Positions 17,115-27,015 of a stretch of DNA of 60,646 nucleotides are shown piece by piece. Source of the stretch: CAYVIB01 sp964451365 (GTDB taxonomy: Bacteria; Pseudomonadota; Gammaproteobacteria; Pseudomonadales; Cellvibrionaceae); contig CAYVIB010000032.1 in assembly GCA_964451365.1 (NCBI GenBank), positions 1 to 60,646 on the forward strand, read 5' to 3'. Each line of letters begins with the position of its first letter. Within the stretch, counting starts at the first letter, position 1. The notes beneath the pieces are model-generated. The model was not told the DNA's origin. It made no database searches and was given only the letters and a program-made list of their open reading frames with translations. The translations under genes were made by a program, and so were the position numbers.

Positions 17115-20066
17115 TTAGTTTGGGGGAGCGTCGAAAGGATTGTTATAGTATTGGCCGCCAATATCCAGCCATTCCGCAATAAGTTTCAGCTCCGCTGTAG
17201 TGAGAAAACTGCGGTGATCCACGGTGCCGCCACCGACTTCGAAGATATCAAAGAAATTCTGGCTGGCCCTTGCGCCATTGGGCGAAAGTATTCCCTGTAC
17301 CTCGCGACCCGAAGGCACCATTGTCGGGATGGGCAGTCCTTCTTCGTCCAGCAACAACGTTACATCGGGGTCGGGATTAATTGGTGAGGATATCGGATTG
17401 CCGTCGATATCCAAAGCCTCGTATTGAGGTTCACCGTCAATTACCAACTGGATTTCCTCGGGCTGCAGGATACCGTTTTCGTCCAGTTCGAGGAAGAGAT
17501 CCGCGTTAAACAATTCGGGATAGGAGTTGATGTAATCCACGTTGACGTCGGACGGCCCGCCGGTCAGGTCCAACTGCCGGTTGCCGGCCGGGATCATTTG
17601 CACCCCGTTCGCGTCGACTGCGGCGTGGCAGGACGTGCAGGTATTGTCCGCCAGCAACAGCATCGGGTCGTTGGGATCAAATATCTGGCGCGGCGCCTCC
17701 CAAATGGGCTGGATGTGCTCCACGTAATTGATGACCGTGCGGCACAGGCTGCTCCAGTTTGTCAGGCAGCCGGCGTTGGTGACCGGCGCCGCGCCGGAAG
17801 CCAGATCCGAATACGAATAGTCAAAACTTCCCTCCTTGGTCAGGCTGCCGGTGTCGTCGGTCCACTCGTCCTCGAACTCGATATTCACACTTGGGGTACG
17901 CGCGCCTTCCTCGGGGAAATTGGTGGAGCCATTTACCCGCGCATAATAGGCGGCCATGGTTTCGCCCACTTCGGGCGGCGGCAGCGGGGTATCGAAGTCG
18001 TCCAGCAGGCGGGTGTTTGCAAAAGGCGCGGCCGCAAGCGCGCCGCTGTAAATGGACTGCAGCTCGGCATCCGCGCGCCCGTGGGGAATGGCGCTTTGCG
18101 CGGTGTGGCAGCCCTTGCACTGGCGGACCTCGCCGGCTCGCACGGTCATCCAGTTCTGGTGGCGCGGTGAAATGCGTTTGCCGCGCGCGTCCAGAATGGA
18201 AATGGTAAAGGCGACGTCTGCCGGCACTTTAAACATGGCGGAGCCATCCGGCTCGATGGGCACGTAACCGAGAATATCCTTGAAGGGCACATTGCCGGCA
18301 CCGGCGGCGCTGTTGAAATCGAAATCGTAGACATCATCGTCGGGAATCGATACCGCCTTGAGAATACGAATAAAGCGCGCGGGCCGCAGGCTGGCCGGTG
18401 TTTGCGCCGGGTCGGCCGTGGCCCGGATGCCGTTGGGCGAAACGTCGGTGCCGTCAATGTCGTAAACGTTGTGGATATGCACCACGCCAACATTCTGGTC
18501 CACCAGTTCCTGACTGATATCGGTGCCGGCAATCGGGGCGGGAATATGCTCGGCCGGAGTCGTGGGCTCAAGCACGACAGCGTCGGTAAACATCCGGCCC
18601 GGTTCGGCGATGATAACCGGCGCCTGGGTGCCGATCACCGGGTCATAAATCCACAAGCCGTACAGCGGGTCCGCTTCGGGCACTTCCGGCAGCAAAAGGC
18701 TCTCGTTGTTGCAGGGGAATATGCCCACCTCGTCCGGCGTAATGACCACCGGCGGGTCGATGTCGTTAAGGTCATTGCCGTCCCGGTCGACGTATTGTCC
18801 CTCGCCACCGATCAGTTCCAGGTTTTCGTTGACATAAATCCCGAGCCTGAAGGCCTGGATCACACAGGGACTCCAGCTCACCAGCAGACGGTCGGTATTG
18901 TCATTCAGCGGATAGGCGGAACTGAAATAACCATGAGGCGATGCAATGGTGCCGTCGGTAAACACAGGCTCCAGCGCAATCGATTGCTGTGCGGACTCCG
19001 TGGTGCCGATGTCGGAACCGACGGGCTGATTGATGTCGGTAAAATTCCGCGTGTCGATCACCACCATGTCGCCACCCAGGCGTAGCGTCGAGCGCTGTCG
19101 CAGCGACACCAGGATGCGGCCGTCGGGCATCTCGCGCGGTTGCACAAACGCGCCTTCGCTGCTGTTGGTTCCCGTGTTCTGGCTATGATAGCCGTAGTGA
19201 ATGCTTGCATTGGTGCCGTCGGGATTAACCGTGTACAGGCTAAGGCGGTCGCGGTTATCGTCGTAGTTGTCCCAGCGCAAAAAGAGTATTTCGCCGGTGC
19301 TCAATACCGTCGGCTGCAGGTCGTGGCTCTTGTTATACGTAATCTGCTCAATGCCGGTGCCGTCTTCATTCATCACGTGCAGCACAAAGGCTTCTTCGTC
19401 CCGGTCCTCGTTCAGCGCGGTGAACTGGGGTTTGTTTTCGTCGAGCAAAATGGCTTTTGAGCGGCGCTGGCGGGTGGAGGAAAACACAATGCGTCCGTCT
19501 GGCAGGTAATGCGGGGAAATATCGTGGCCTTCCTCGGCGATCAGGTCCGATGCGATTACCCGACGCAATTCCATGGTTTCGCGGTTGTATTCCCAGATAT
19601 TCCAGGTGGGCTGTTCATCGTCGTCGGCATCGGGAATTTCGGGTGCGCGCATGGCGAAGACAAGCTTGGTCCCATCGCTGGAAACTTCCACGTCTTTCAC
19701 ATCGTAGAGCGGTTCTTCGGTGGCCACCGTGTCCGGGTCCATATCGTCCACCGGTGGGAATACGCCTTCGGTAATCACGGTTTCGCCCGCCGGTACCGAG
19801 GCGCGGTCTTTTAAAATCAGTCGGGCGCCCGGGTTGAATGCCACCGGGTCCATTACATCGTCGGGAACAAAATTGCCGTCCTCGTCCACCGGAATCGGGC
19901 GTTCGACAAACGCAACTGGAAAATCCACCACCACCGGGTCCGGCTGCTGATTGCTGCCGCCCGCGCTACCGCTTCCCCGGCTGGATTCGTTGATACCGTC
20001 ACTGGTATCGCAGCCGGCCAGCAATATGGCGAAAGCACTGGTTAACGCGATGGTTCGTATTATCAT
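17115..20066 (-). CDS. HzsA-like two-heme lipoprotein with beta-propeller
   Basis: 983-residue lipoprotein (lipobox ILLAGC). The first half has TolB/PD40-like propeller blades (SSDGTKLVF, YLPDGRIVFSS, DGRILVSL). The second half resembles hydrazine-synthase-subunit-A-related proteins and carries two c-heme motifs, C650-K-G-C-H654 and C810-T-S-C-H814. Hydrazine synthesis is not implied; related proteins are found in many non-anammox bacteria with unknown substrates. It is the first gene of the minus-strand run, 135 bases before the SH3 barrel. It is predicted to be at the outer membrane, with electrons moving through the barrels or neighbouring hemes. Family call moderate, heme motifs certain. 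Confidence 0.85.
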   Translation of the reverse strand: MIIRTIALTSAFAILLAGCDTSDGINESSRGSGSAGGSNQQPDPVVVDFPVAFVERPIPVDEDGNFVPDDVMDPVAFNPGARLILKDRASVPAGETVITEGVFPPVDDMDPDTVATEEPLYDVKDVEVSSDGTKLVFAMRAPEIPDADDDEQPTWNIWEYNRETMELRRVIASDLIAEEGHDISPHYLPDGRIVFSSTRQRRSKAILLDENKPQFTALNEDRDEEAFVLHVMNEDGTGIEQITYNKSHDLQPTVLSTGEILFLRWDNYDDNRDRLSLYTVNPDGTNASIHYGYHSQNTGTNSSEGAFVQPREMPDGRILVSLRQRSTLRLGGDMVVIDTRNFTDINQPVGSDIGTTESAQQSIALEPVFTDGTIASPHGYFSSAYPLNDNTDRLLVSWSPCVIQAFRLGIYVNENLELIGGEGQYVDRDGNDLNDIDPPVVITPDEVGIFPCNNESLLLPEVPEADPLYGLWIYDPVIGTQAPVIIAEPGRMFTDAVVLEPTTPAEHIPAPIAGTDISQELVDQNVGVVHIHNVYDIDGTDVSPNGIRATADPAQTPASLRPARFIRILKAVSIPDDDVYDFDFNSAAGAGNVPFKDILGYVPIEPDGSAMFKVPADVAFTISILDARGKRISPRHQNWMTVRAGEVRQCKGCHTAQSAIPHGRADAELQSIYSGALAAAPFANTRLLDDFDTPLPPPEVGETMAAYYARVNGSTNFPEEGARTPSVNIEFEDEWTDDTGSLTKEGSFDYSYSDLASGAAPVTNAGCLTNWSSLCRTVINYVEHIQPIWEAPRQIFDPNDPMLLLADNTCTSCHAAVDANGVQMIPAGNRQLDLTGGPSDVNVDYINSYPELFNADLFLELDENGILQPEEIQLVIDGEPQYEALDIDGNPISSPINPDPDVTLLLDEEGLPIPTMVPSGREVQGILSPNGARASQNFFDIFEVGGGTVDHRSFLTTAELKLIAEWLDIGGQYYNNPFDAPPN

Positions 20067-20683
20067 TGCCCGATTCTCACTTCTTTATTCAGCACTTTTT
20101 TATTTCGCGCCTACTATTTACTTGTTATTCAGCCCGTTGCTGTAACTTAAAATTATCCGCGAAAAAACATGAGTCCGAAAACTTTAACCCAAACACAGTA
20201 ACAAGAGTTGTGCCGATTTTCTCTTTAGCGACCAAAGGCGTATCCACGCGATGTGATCGAGTGCGCGTAATTCAATTAATGACGCATTAACGTTGCGCAG
20301 GGAGCAAAAACCACTGGTGCCGGGTTGTCTTACGTTGGTCGGGAAGCTGACTGTTTTATGTTCATTTCGTGCATCATGTCCCAAGCCAAATTTCAGTAAT
20401 TGGGCAGAATTATAGTCGGCGCGAATTAATAGTATGACGCGTTTCTCATTTTTTGACAGTCTCTGCCAGCCGCCGGATTACGGGAACAATTCGTGCGTTA
20501 TGGGAACAACCAAAACCCGATCAGGGTCGCAAGGTGGTTGATATTCATCAGGTTTTTGCTTTTTTTGAGAGTGCGGTCACAAAAATAAATGGAATAAAAG
20601 CGCATCGCCAACTTGCGAGACTGACAAATTTTGGCAACCAGGACCAAAGGTTGTCAGAAAAAAATTTATTAACAAACAAAACA
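20067..20683. promoter_or_regulatory. divergent intergenic region between the two cytochrome operons
   Basis: About 615 bases separate the minus-strand HzsA-like run from the plus-strand DUF1501 run. It must hold both promoters, but no confident -35/-10 or operator was found. An in-frame extension of the plus gene back to 20453 exists, but encodes no signal peptide and has no ribosome binding site. Confidence 0.4.
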
Positions 20684-21925
20684 ATGGGCCGTGTGATGAT
20701 CAAGTATCGACGCATTTTAAACGGTTACCTCAGCAGCAACTGGGCAATCGCACTTACGGGTGTTGTTGCGTTCGTGGCGGCGGTTGCGGTTGACGCGGGA
20801 ACGCTGGAACAGGCAAAGCGTATGCATGACCGACTGGCGGGCGTGCCTCCCACCGAAGCGGTACTCCTGCAAATGAAAGCCGAACTGGACAATGACGATG
20901 GGATCGGTGCCGCGCAGATTGCGATGGAAAACGATGCCTTTTATAACGTGACGTTAAAAAACTGGGCGGCGCCCTGGACCAACCGGGAGCAGAATGTATT
21001 CGTGCCGTTGAACGATTATATCGCCACGGTTATCGGCGCGGTGCGGGACGAAATAGACTTTCGCACGATTCTTTATGGCGACATTATTTATACCGGTACC
21101 GGTGTCACCGCCTACGCCAACAATAACAACAGTCACTATGAGCAGTTGGAAGCCAACGGTGTAAGCCTGAAGGACAACCTGCAACGGCAACTGCAATCCG
21201 CGGTAACCGGGTTGCCGGCGGAAGCCACCGCCGGGGTTGTCACCTCGCGGGCCGCATCCAAGGCATTTTTTATTGCCGGCACCAATCGCGCGAATTTCCG
21301 TTTTACCCTGCTCAATCATCTATGTGTTGACCTGGAACAGGTGCATGACACCACACGAATTCCCGATCGCGTCCGGCAGGATGTTTCGCGCAGCCCCGGC
21401 GGCGATGCGCGGGTATTCCTTAACAACTGCGTCGGCTGCCACAGCGGCATGGATCCGCTGGCCCAGGCGTTCGCGTATTACAACTACAGTTACGACCCCG
21501 AAAGCGACCTCACCGGTGAAAACGGACGCCTGGTTTACAACACCGAGGGCATGACCGATCCGGAAACCGGCACCCGGGTGCAGGCCAAATACCATATCAA
21601 CAGCGCCACCTTCCCCTACGGTTTTGTCACACCGGATGACAGCTGGGATAACTATTGGCGCGAAGGCATTAATCAATCATTGGGCTGGGACGAAAGCCTG
21701 CCCGGCAGTGGCAATGGCGCGAAATCCATGTTGACGGAGCTTGCCCACAGCGACGCCTTTGCCCAGTGCCAGGTGAAAAAAGCGTTCAAAGCCGTTTGTT
21801 TGCGCGAGCCGGGAAATCAACCCGACCGCGACCAAATTGACGACATGGTATCCAGTTTTGAAAGCGGCGGTTACAACATGAAAATGGTGTTTGCCGAAGC
21901 CGCTGACTATTGCAAAGGAAACTGA
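20684..21925 (+). CDS. periplasmic or membrane-anchored one-heme protein, uncharacterised
   Basis: 413-residue exported protein with one c-heme motif, C249-V-G-C-H253, placed in NNCVGCHSGMDPLAQAF, a context like the DUF1588/DUF1585 heme-region proteins. The N-terminus has a basic stretch and a hydrophobic helix ending AVDA, either a cleaved signal or an anchor. Starts at ATG 20684 or 20696 give nearly the same protein; the longer frame from 20453 is unlikely. It overlaps nothing and is followed 2 bases later by the LamG lipoprotein start, so it is the first gene of a three-gene operon. Substrate unknown. Confidence 0.75.
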   Translation: MGRVMIKYRRILNGYLSSNWAIALTGVVAFVAAVAVDAGTLEQAKRMHDRLAGVPPTEAVLLQMKAELDNDDGIGAAQIAMENDAFYNVTLKNWAAPWTNREQNVFVPLNDYIATVIGAVRDEIDFRTILYGDIIYTGTGVTAYANNNNSHYEQLEANGVSLKDNLQRQLQSAVTGLPAEATAGVVTSRAASKAFFIAGTNRANFRFTLLNHLCVDLEQVHDTTRIPDRVRQDVSRSPGGDARVFLNNCVGCHSGMDPLAQAFAYYNYSYDPESDLTGENGRLVYNTEGMTDPETGTRVQAKYHINSATFPYGFVTPDDSWDNYWREGINQSLGWDESLPGSGNGAKSMLTELAHSDAFAQCQVKKAFKAVCLREPGNQPDRDQIDDMVSSFESGGYNMKMVFAEAADYCKGN

Positions 21926-21927
21926 TC

Positions 21928-24390
21928 ATGACGGGCTTAAATAACTTAGCGAAAACAAGAAAACTTCCTTTGTTCCTAATGGCGCTGGCCCTGGCTGGGT
22001 TGGCCGGATGTAGCGGCAGCAGTGGCCAGGACCCCGAACCGGGCGTTAACACCGGCGTTGACAATACCGATAACACCATTCAATACAATGGTCCCGCACC
22101 CACCACGGACGACGTGCAGAATTTCAAGGTGAATGTGTGGGACAACCTGGCGGGACCGGATCGATGCGGAGCCTGTCACGTGGAAGGCAACCAGGCGCCG
22201 ATGTTTGTTCGCGCCGACGATATCAACCTCGCCTACCAGGCGGCCAATGCCATTGTCGACCTCTCGGCGCCCGCGCTTTCACGCATGGTGACAAAAGTGG
22301 GGGAAGGTCATAACTGCTGGCGGCCTGAAGCGAGCGTGTGCGCCGATACCATCACCAACTATATCCAGGCCTGGGCGGGCGATTCCGGCGCGGAGCCGCA
22401 GGAGATCATACTGACCGCGCCGGTAATCAAGGAAGTAGGTAACAGCCGTTCGTTTCCCGCCGACAGCAGCCAGTTCGCCAGCCTGATTCAGGAGCCTTAC
22501 CTGGTGCCTTACTGCGGCTCGTGTCATTCCGAGGACGCCGCGCTCCAGCAGCAGCCCTATATTGGCAGCACCGATCCGGATGTGTCCTACGACGCGGCCA
22601 AGGCCAGAATCAACCTGGACGATCCAGGCAATTCACGCCTTGTTACCCGGCTGCGCAACGAGTTCCACAACTGCTGGGGCAACTGTACCTCGGACGCTAA
22701 CCTCATGCAGGCGGCCATCCAGGCTTTTGCCGATGGCATTCCGTTGACGGAAGTGGATCCCTCGCTGGTGGTGAGCCGGGCGCTGACGATTCCGGATGGT
22801 GTCGTAGCCAGCAGTGGCGGTCGTATCCAATCCGCCGCTATCGCCCTTTACGAATTCAAGACCGGCTCCGGCGGAACCGCTTACGATACCAGCGGTGTCG
22901 ATCCCGCTGCCGACCTGACGCTCGAAGGCAATATCGGCTGGGTCGGCTCCTGGGGCATCCAGATCAATGACGGTGGTATTGCCAAGGCGTCCACCGCCGG
23001 CAGCGCCAAGCTGTTCGACCTGATTCGCGCCACCGGTGAATATTCCATTGAAGCCTGGGTCATTCCGGACAATGTCACCCAGGACGGTCCGGCCCGTATC
23101 GTCACCTATTCGGGCAGTACCGAAACGCGCAACTTTACCCTGGGCCAGACGTTGTACAACTACAACTTTATGACCCGCAGCTCCAACTACGACGAAAACG
23201 GTATGCCGATGCTGTCCACACCGGATGCGGATGAAGTGTTGCAGGCAACCCTCCAGCACGTGGTGGCGACCTTCGATCCCATCGATGGACGGCGCATCTA
23301 TGTTAACGGTGAATTGGTAATAGAAGACGGCGCGCCCGGTGGCGACCTGAACGAGTGGAATGACACCTTTGCCCTGGCGTTGGGTGCCGAACTCGGTGGA
23401 ATGGAACAGTGGCTCGGTACCGTGCGCCTGCTGGCGATTCACAACCGGGTGCTTGAGCCGGAGCAGATTACCGCGAATTTTGAAGCCGGTGTCGGCCAGA
23501 AGTTTTTTCTGCTGTTTAATGTGTCCCACCTGATCGATATGCCGGAAGCCTATGTGGTGATGGGAGTCGAGCAATACGACAACTACAGTTACCTGTTTAA
23601 TTCGCCATTCTTTATCAGCCTTGACGACGCCGCCGCGCCGGCCAATGACATTGTTATCCAGGGCATCCGCATCGGTATCAATGGCAAGGAAGCGGCAGTC
23701 GGTCAGGCCTTTGCCAATGTGGATGTCACAATCAACTCTTCCAACTACGATGCCGGAGGCGTTTCATTATCTTCCCTCGGTACGGTTATTGAGTTGGAAA
23801 AAGGCCCGGATGCCGATGAATTCTTCCTCACCTTCGATCGTATCGGCGACGTGACCTATAACCGACCGACGCCGGCAGCCCCCGCACCTGCCGAACCCGC
23901 GAACCTGGGAGAGCAATCGGATATCGGCTTGCGCACATTCGCGGAAATCAACGCCACCATGGCGGCGGTGACGAATGTCGACCCCACCACGCCGGCCGTG
24001 GCGGATGTTTACCAGACTGTTCAACAACAGCTTCCCACCGCTGAAGCGATCGATGGTTTCCTGGCGGCTCACCAGGCGGGGGTTATGCAATTATCCGTGG
24101 CGTATTGCACGGAAATGGTGACGAACAACCTCGACAGCTTCCTGCAGAAGTACGGTTATCCAACCTCGGTGACGCTTCCGGAGGGCATTATCGATCCGTT
24201 AATTACCGCCCTGGTGGCGAATGAAATTGACGTTGGCGGTACGCCTACGGTGTTGGCGAACCAGCCGGACCCGGCGGACTTCAGCGCGGAGCTTACCTCC
24301 CTGGCTGGAACAGTGTCCGGATCAAATACAACAAAAGCGATTGCAGTGTGCGCCTCCGCGGTGGGCAGTGCAGTGATGCTATTGCAATAA
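21928..24390 (+). CDS. two-heme LamG-domain lipoprotein
   Basis: 820-residue lipoprotein (lipobox LAGLAGC). The N-terminal half holds two c-heme motifs, C80-G-A-C-H84 and C196-G-S-C-H200, each followed by a similar block ending HNCW, an internal duplication. A LamG/concanavalin-like domain follows (about 285-530; EAWVIPDN, RRIYVNGELV), as in sugar- or adhesion-type modules, then about 290 uncharacterised residues. ATG 21928 has AAGGA 8 bases upstream; the TTG at 21910 inside the previous gene is less likely. Operon member between the one-heme protein and DUF1501. The architecture resembles surface cytochromes that bind a glycan while passing electrons. Confidence 0.85.
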   Translation: MTGLNNLAKTRKLPLFLMALALAGLAGCSGSSGQDPEPGVNTGVDNTDNTIQYNGPAPTTDDVQNFKVNVWDNLAGPDRCGACHVEGNQAPMFVRADDINLAYQAANAIVDLSAPALSRMVTKVGEGHNCWRPEASVCADTITNYIQAWAGDSGAEPQEIILTAPVIKEVGNSRSFPADSSQFASLIQEPYLVPYCGSCHSEDAALQQQPYIGSTDPDVSYDAAKARINLDDPGNSRLVTRLRNEFHNCWGNCTSDANLMQAAIQAFADGIPLTEVDPSLVVSRALTIPDGVVASSGGRIQSAAIALYEFKTGSGGTAYDTSGVDPAADLTLEGNIGWVGSWGIQINDGGIAKASTAGSAKLFDLIRATGEYSIEAWVIPDNVTQDGPARIVTYSGSTETRNFTLGQTLYNYNFMTRSSNYDENGMPMLSTPDADEVLQATLQHVVATFDPIDGRRIYVNGELVIEDGAPGGDLNEWNDTFALALGAELGGMEQWLGTVRLLAIHNRVLEPEQITANFEAGVGQKFFLLFNVSHLIDMPEAYVVMGVEQYDNYSYLFNSPFFISLDDAAAPANDIVIQGIRIGINGKEAAVGQAFANVDVTINSSNYDAGGVSLSSLGTVIELEKGPDADEFFLTFDRIGDVTYNRPTPAAPAPAEPANLGEQSDIGLRTFAEINATMAAVTNVDPTTPAVADVYQTVQQQLPTAEAIDGFLAAHQAGVMQLSVAYCTEMVTNNLDSFLQKYGYPTSVTLPEGIIDPLITALVANEIDVGGTPTVLANQPDPADFSAELTSLAGTVSGSNTTKAIAVCASAVGSAVMLLQ

Positions 24391-24402
24391 GGGTGAATGA
24401 CA

Positions 24403-26028
24403 ATGGCTAAGCGTAGAAATTTCTTTCGTCCCGATGAACCTTTAAAGCATTTGGATCATCACCGTCCCCGAACCCGTCGCGAGTTTATTGCCCAGGGTTT
24501 CAAGGCAGGTCTCGGGACCGTGGCCGGCGCATCGACATTCAGCATGCTGGTAAATCCGGCTTATGCGCAGTCGCAGTTACCACAATACATTGCGGACAGG
24601 CTTGAAGGCTGCGGCATTACCTCTGGCGCCGGAAAAATACCCTTTATCTGTTTCGACCTGGCGGGCGGAGCCAACATTGCCGGCTCCAATGTATTGATCG
24701 GCGGTGCCGAAGGTCAGATGGATTTTCTCAGTACTGCCGGTTACAGCAAACAAGGCCTTCCGGGGGATATGGTTCCCGGTGTGGCGGAAGTCACTCCCAG
24801 CCCGACCGGCAATGGCGATCACACCGATACAACGCTCGGGCTGGCCTTCCATACCGACAGCGGATTTTTGCGCGGAATCCTTGAGCGCGTGGACCCCACC
24901 GGATACGCCAATATTAATGGTGCGGTTATCGCTGCCCGCTCGGAAAACGATACCGGTAATAACCCCCACAATCCCATGTACGCCATCAACATGGCGGGGG
25001 CGAACGGAGAGCTGCTGGCATTGATTGGTTCGCAGTCCAGCGAATCCGGCGGCAACTCAATGGCGCCGATTAACCTTATTAATAACGAGGTGCGCCCCAC
25101 CAAAGTAGACAGACCATCGGATGTGACCGGCCTGGTGGATGTGGGTGACTTTGGCGCGTTGAGCCCTGAGGAAGTGGTGGCAGTGATGGAATCAGTATCG
25201 CGTATCAGCGATGCCAAGCTTGCCAATGTTGCCACCGGCTTGAGCAATGATGCGCTGGTCAAGAACCTGGTCAGCTGTGCTTATGTGAAAAGCGCTTATC
25301 TTGCGCACGGATTCCCCACACCGAGCGCGCTCGACCCCTCGCTCGATCCGGATATTGTTACCCAGCCGGGCAGTACGACAACGGGAATATTCACTCCCGA
25401 GGAATTCGACAACGACCGGGAATTCCGCAAAACCGCATCGGTGATGAAACTCGTACTAAGCGGTCGCGCCGGCGCGGGTACTATCACAATGGGTGGCTAC
25501 GATTATCACACCGGTGACCGGTCCACCGGCGAATTGCGCGATTTAAGGGCCGGCCGTTGCATGGGCGCCTGTCTCGAATACGCACGACGCAAGGGCGTGC
25601 CGTTGATGATGTATGTCTTCAGCGACGGTTCCGTCTTCAGCAACGGCATGACGGATGATTCCATGGACGGTCGAGGAAAGGGTGTATGGACCGGCGATAA
25701 CCAGCAAACCGCTGCGTCATTCTTTTTGGTGTACAACCCGAGCGGTCGTCCCACCGCGCTTCGCCAACAAATTGGCTTTATGCGCTCAAGCGGAGATGTG
25801 GAAACATCGTCCAGCCCCTGCGCCAATAACGTCAACCTGCTGGTGCAAACCGTCATGCTTAACTACATGGCGCTTCATGGTGCGCACGAGGGATATGGAA
25901 GTACCCAGGCTGCGTTTGAGGCCGCCTTCATGGCGCGCGGACTGGCGCATGGCCTGGGCAGCGCATCGTCGATGGACGCCCTTACCGCCTTCGAGCCGAT
26001 TATCAACGGCCCGGTGGTGTACAGTTAA
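24403..26028 (+). CDS. Tat-exported DUF1501 family protein
   Basis: 541 residues. A twin-arginine signal is seen (TRREFIAQGFKAG then a hydrophobic stretch and AYAQ), so the protein folds in the cytoplasm before export. The rest matches the DUF1501 family (alkaline-phosphatase/sulfatase-like fold), with ICFDLAGGANIAGSN near the mature start. DUF1501 genes are typically paired with multi-heme DUF1585/DUF1588 or LamG proteins, as here. ATG 24397 and 24403 are both in frame; the second leaves 9 bases to AAGGG. Catalytic residues could not be assigned. A cofactor or metal is implied by Tat export. Confidence 0.85.
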   Translation: MAKRRNFFRPDEPLKHLDHHRPRTRREFIAQGFKAGLGTVAGASTFSMLVNPAYAQSQLPQYIADRLEGCGITSGAGKIPFICFDLAGGANIAGSNVLIGGAEGQMDFLSTAGYSKQGLPGDMVPGVAEVTPSPTGNGDHTDTTLGLAFHTDSGFLRGILERVDPTGYANINGAVIAARSENDTGNNPHNPMYAINMAGANGELLALIGSQSSESGGNSMAPINLINNEVRPTKVDRPSDVTGLVDVGDFGALSPEEVVAVMESVSRISDAKLANVATGLSNDALVKNLVSCAYVKSAYLAHGFPTPSALDPSLDPDIVTQPGSTTTGIFTPEEFDNDREFRKTASVMKLVLSGRAGAGTITMGGYDYHTGDRSTGELRDLRAGRCMGACLEYARRKGVPLMMYVFSDGSVFSNGMTDDSMDGRGKGVWTGDNQQTAASFFLVYNPSGRPTALRQQIGFMRSSGDVETSSSPCANNVNLLVQTVMLNYMALHGAHEGYGSTQAAFEAAFMARGLAHGLGSASSMDALTAFEPIINGPVVYS

Positions 26029-26113
26029 TGTGGTGTAAAGGGTGACAATCCACGGTTGTCCCCCTGCCAGAATCGCTCGTCCGAATCCTGAATAGGGAAG
26101 ATGTAAACAAATC

Positions 26114-26566
26114 ATGAATGCCGACAGCGAAAGTCTCTCTCTCCTGTTATTAAAAGCCAGGGAAAGCTCAATTGCGCATTTGCGGCCCATCCTCGTTGAG
26201 TTTGGGCTCACGGAACAACAGTGGCGGGTTATAAGAGTGCTAAGTCGCTTTTCTTCTCTCAGTGCTCATGATCTTGCCGAGGAAAGTTGCATCCTGAGCC
26301 CCAGCCTTTCCCGGATTCTTGTTCGCCTGGAAACGGATAACGTGATTACACGAAAGACGGACAACGTCGATCAGCGCGCCCTGAATATCAAATTAACCGC
26401 TAAAGGCAAGCGCCTGCACAATAAAATAGAGCCGCTGATAGAAAGACAGTATCAAAAACTTTCCAAAAATCTCGGCCAGGACACTATCGTGAACTTAATG
26501 GGAATATTGCAGGAGTTTAATGCGGTGGGTGAACGTGCGGCCTCTTCTCAAAATAACAGTCGATAG
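26114..26566 (+). CDS. MarR-family regulator, HpaR-like
   Basis: 150-residue winged-helix repressor. LTEQQWRVIRVLS and the wing KTDNVDQRALNIKLTAKG match the homoprotocatechuate-operon regulator (HpaR) group of MarR proteins, which normally sense aromatic acids. No homoprotocatechuate catabolic genes are in the window, so the target is unknown. It starts 85 bases after the DUF1501 gene and could be co-transcribed with it or stand alone. Confidence 0.85.
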   Translation: MNADSESLSLLLLKARESSIAHLRPILVEFGLTEQQWRVIRVLSRFSSLSAHDLAEESCILSPSLSRILVRLETDNVITRKTDNVDQRALNIKLTAKGKRLHNKIEPLIERQYQKLSKNLGQDTIVNLMGILQEFNAVGERAASSQNNSR

Positions 26567-26661
26567 CAAGATATTAAGCGATATTTTTCGGATAGCTTGT
26601 ACGTATTGAGCTAAAAAATTTGTGAGTGTTTTACTGCTAAAAGGTAGCGTAACAGGTTTTA

Positions 26662-26793
26662 TTAGCGTTTTTGTCCATGTTTAGCCTTGAGAATACTCTC
26701 TCTATTTTTCGCTTTTTGAGTGATTTTCGAAGAGTTGCCTCGCATTTTCTGTTTTACCTTCTCTTTATCCGTGCTGCTCTTAATCACTGCCAT
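26662..26793 (-). CDS. small basic protein, 43 residues
   Basis: Very basic peptide rich in Lys, Ser and Gln (starts MAVIKSSTDKEK, ends KAKHGQKR). AGGA precedes ATG 26793 closely. It overlaps the 3' end of the 61-residue gene by 14 bases, as in translationally coupled small genes. No transmembrane helix. The charge suggests nucleic-acid binding, but this is inference. It is too short for standard ORF calling. Confidence 0.5.
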   Translation of the reverse strand: MAVIKSSTDKEKVKQKMRGNSSKITQKAKNRESILKAKHGQKR

Positions 26794-26965
26794 CTTTCCT
26801 GTCCTTTACTCTATCAGTGTCACAGGGGCTAGTTAATTTTCTCGAAGGTTCGTCATCAATGTTACATTCTGCCCGCTTTTTAATCTCTTGAAGTTCCTTC
26901 TGTCGTTTCTTTGCTCTTCGGTCAATTTCTGCCCGGCCTTCTTTCGTCGTCGGATCGGGAATCAC
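26780..26965 (-). CDS. small charged protein, 61 residues
   Basis: Starts at GTG 26965 with AGGAG six bases upstream. The N-terminal half is a highly charged probable helix (EIDRRAKKRQKELQEIKK) and the C-terminal half is polar with two Cys. No known family recognised. Coupled to the 43-residue basic gene by a 14-base overlap. The pair is bordered by the decayed MITE copy B upstream and by the HpaR-like gene on the other side. Confidence 0.5.
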   Translation of the reverse strand: MIPDPTTKEGRAEIDRRAKKRQKELQEIKKRAECNIDDEPSRKLTSPCDTDRVKDRKDGSD

Positions 26966-27015
26966 AGGACTCTCCTCTGGCCAACACGTCTGCCATGATA
27001 AGTGGTTCGAGAGCT

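Noticed and set aside
17115..20066. Hydrazine synthesis function from HzsA resemblance
   Set aside because: No HzsB/C partners or anammox genes in the window; only the family-level fold and heme motifs are supported.
20453..20683. N-terminal extension of the one-heme protein gene
   Set aside because: 77 residues before ATG 20684 lack a ribosome binding site and signal peptide, and lie in a divergent promoter region.
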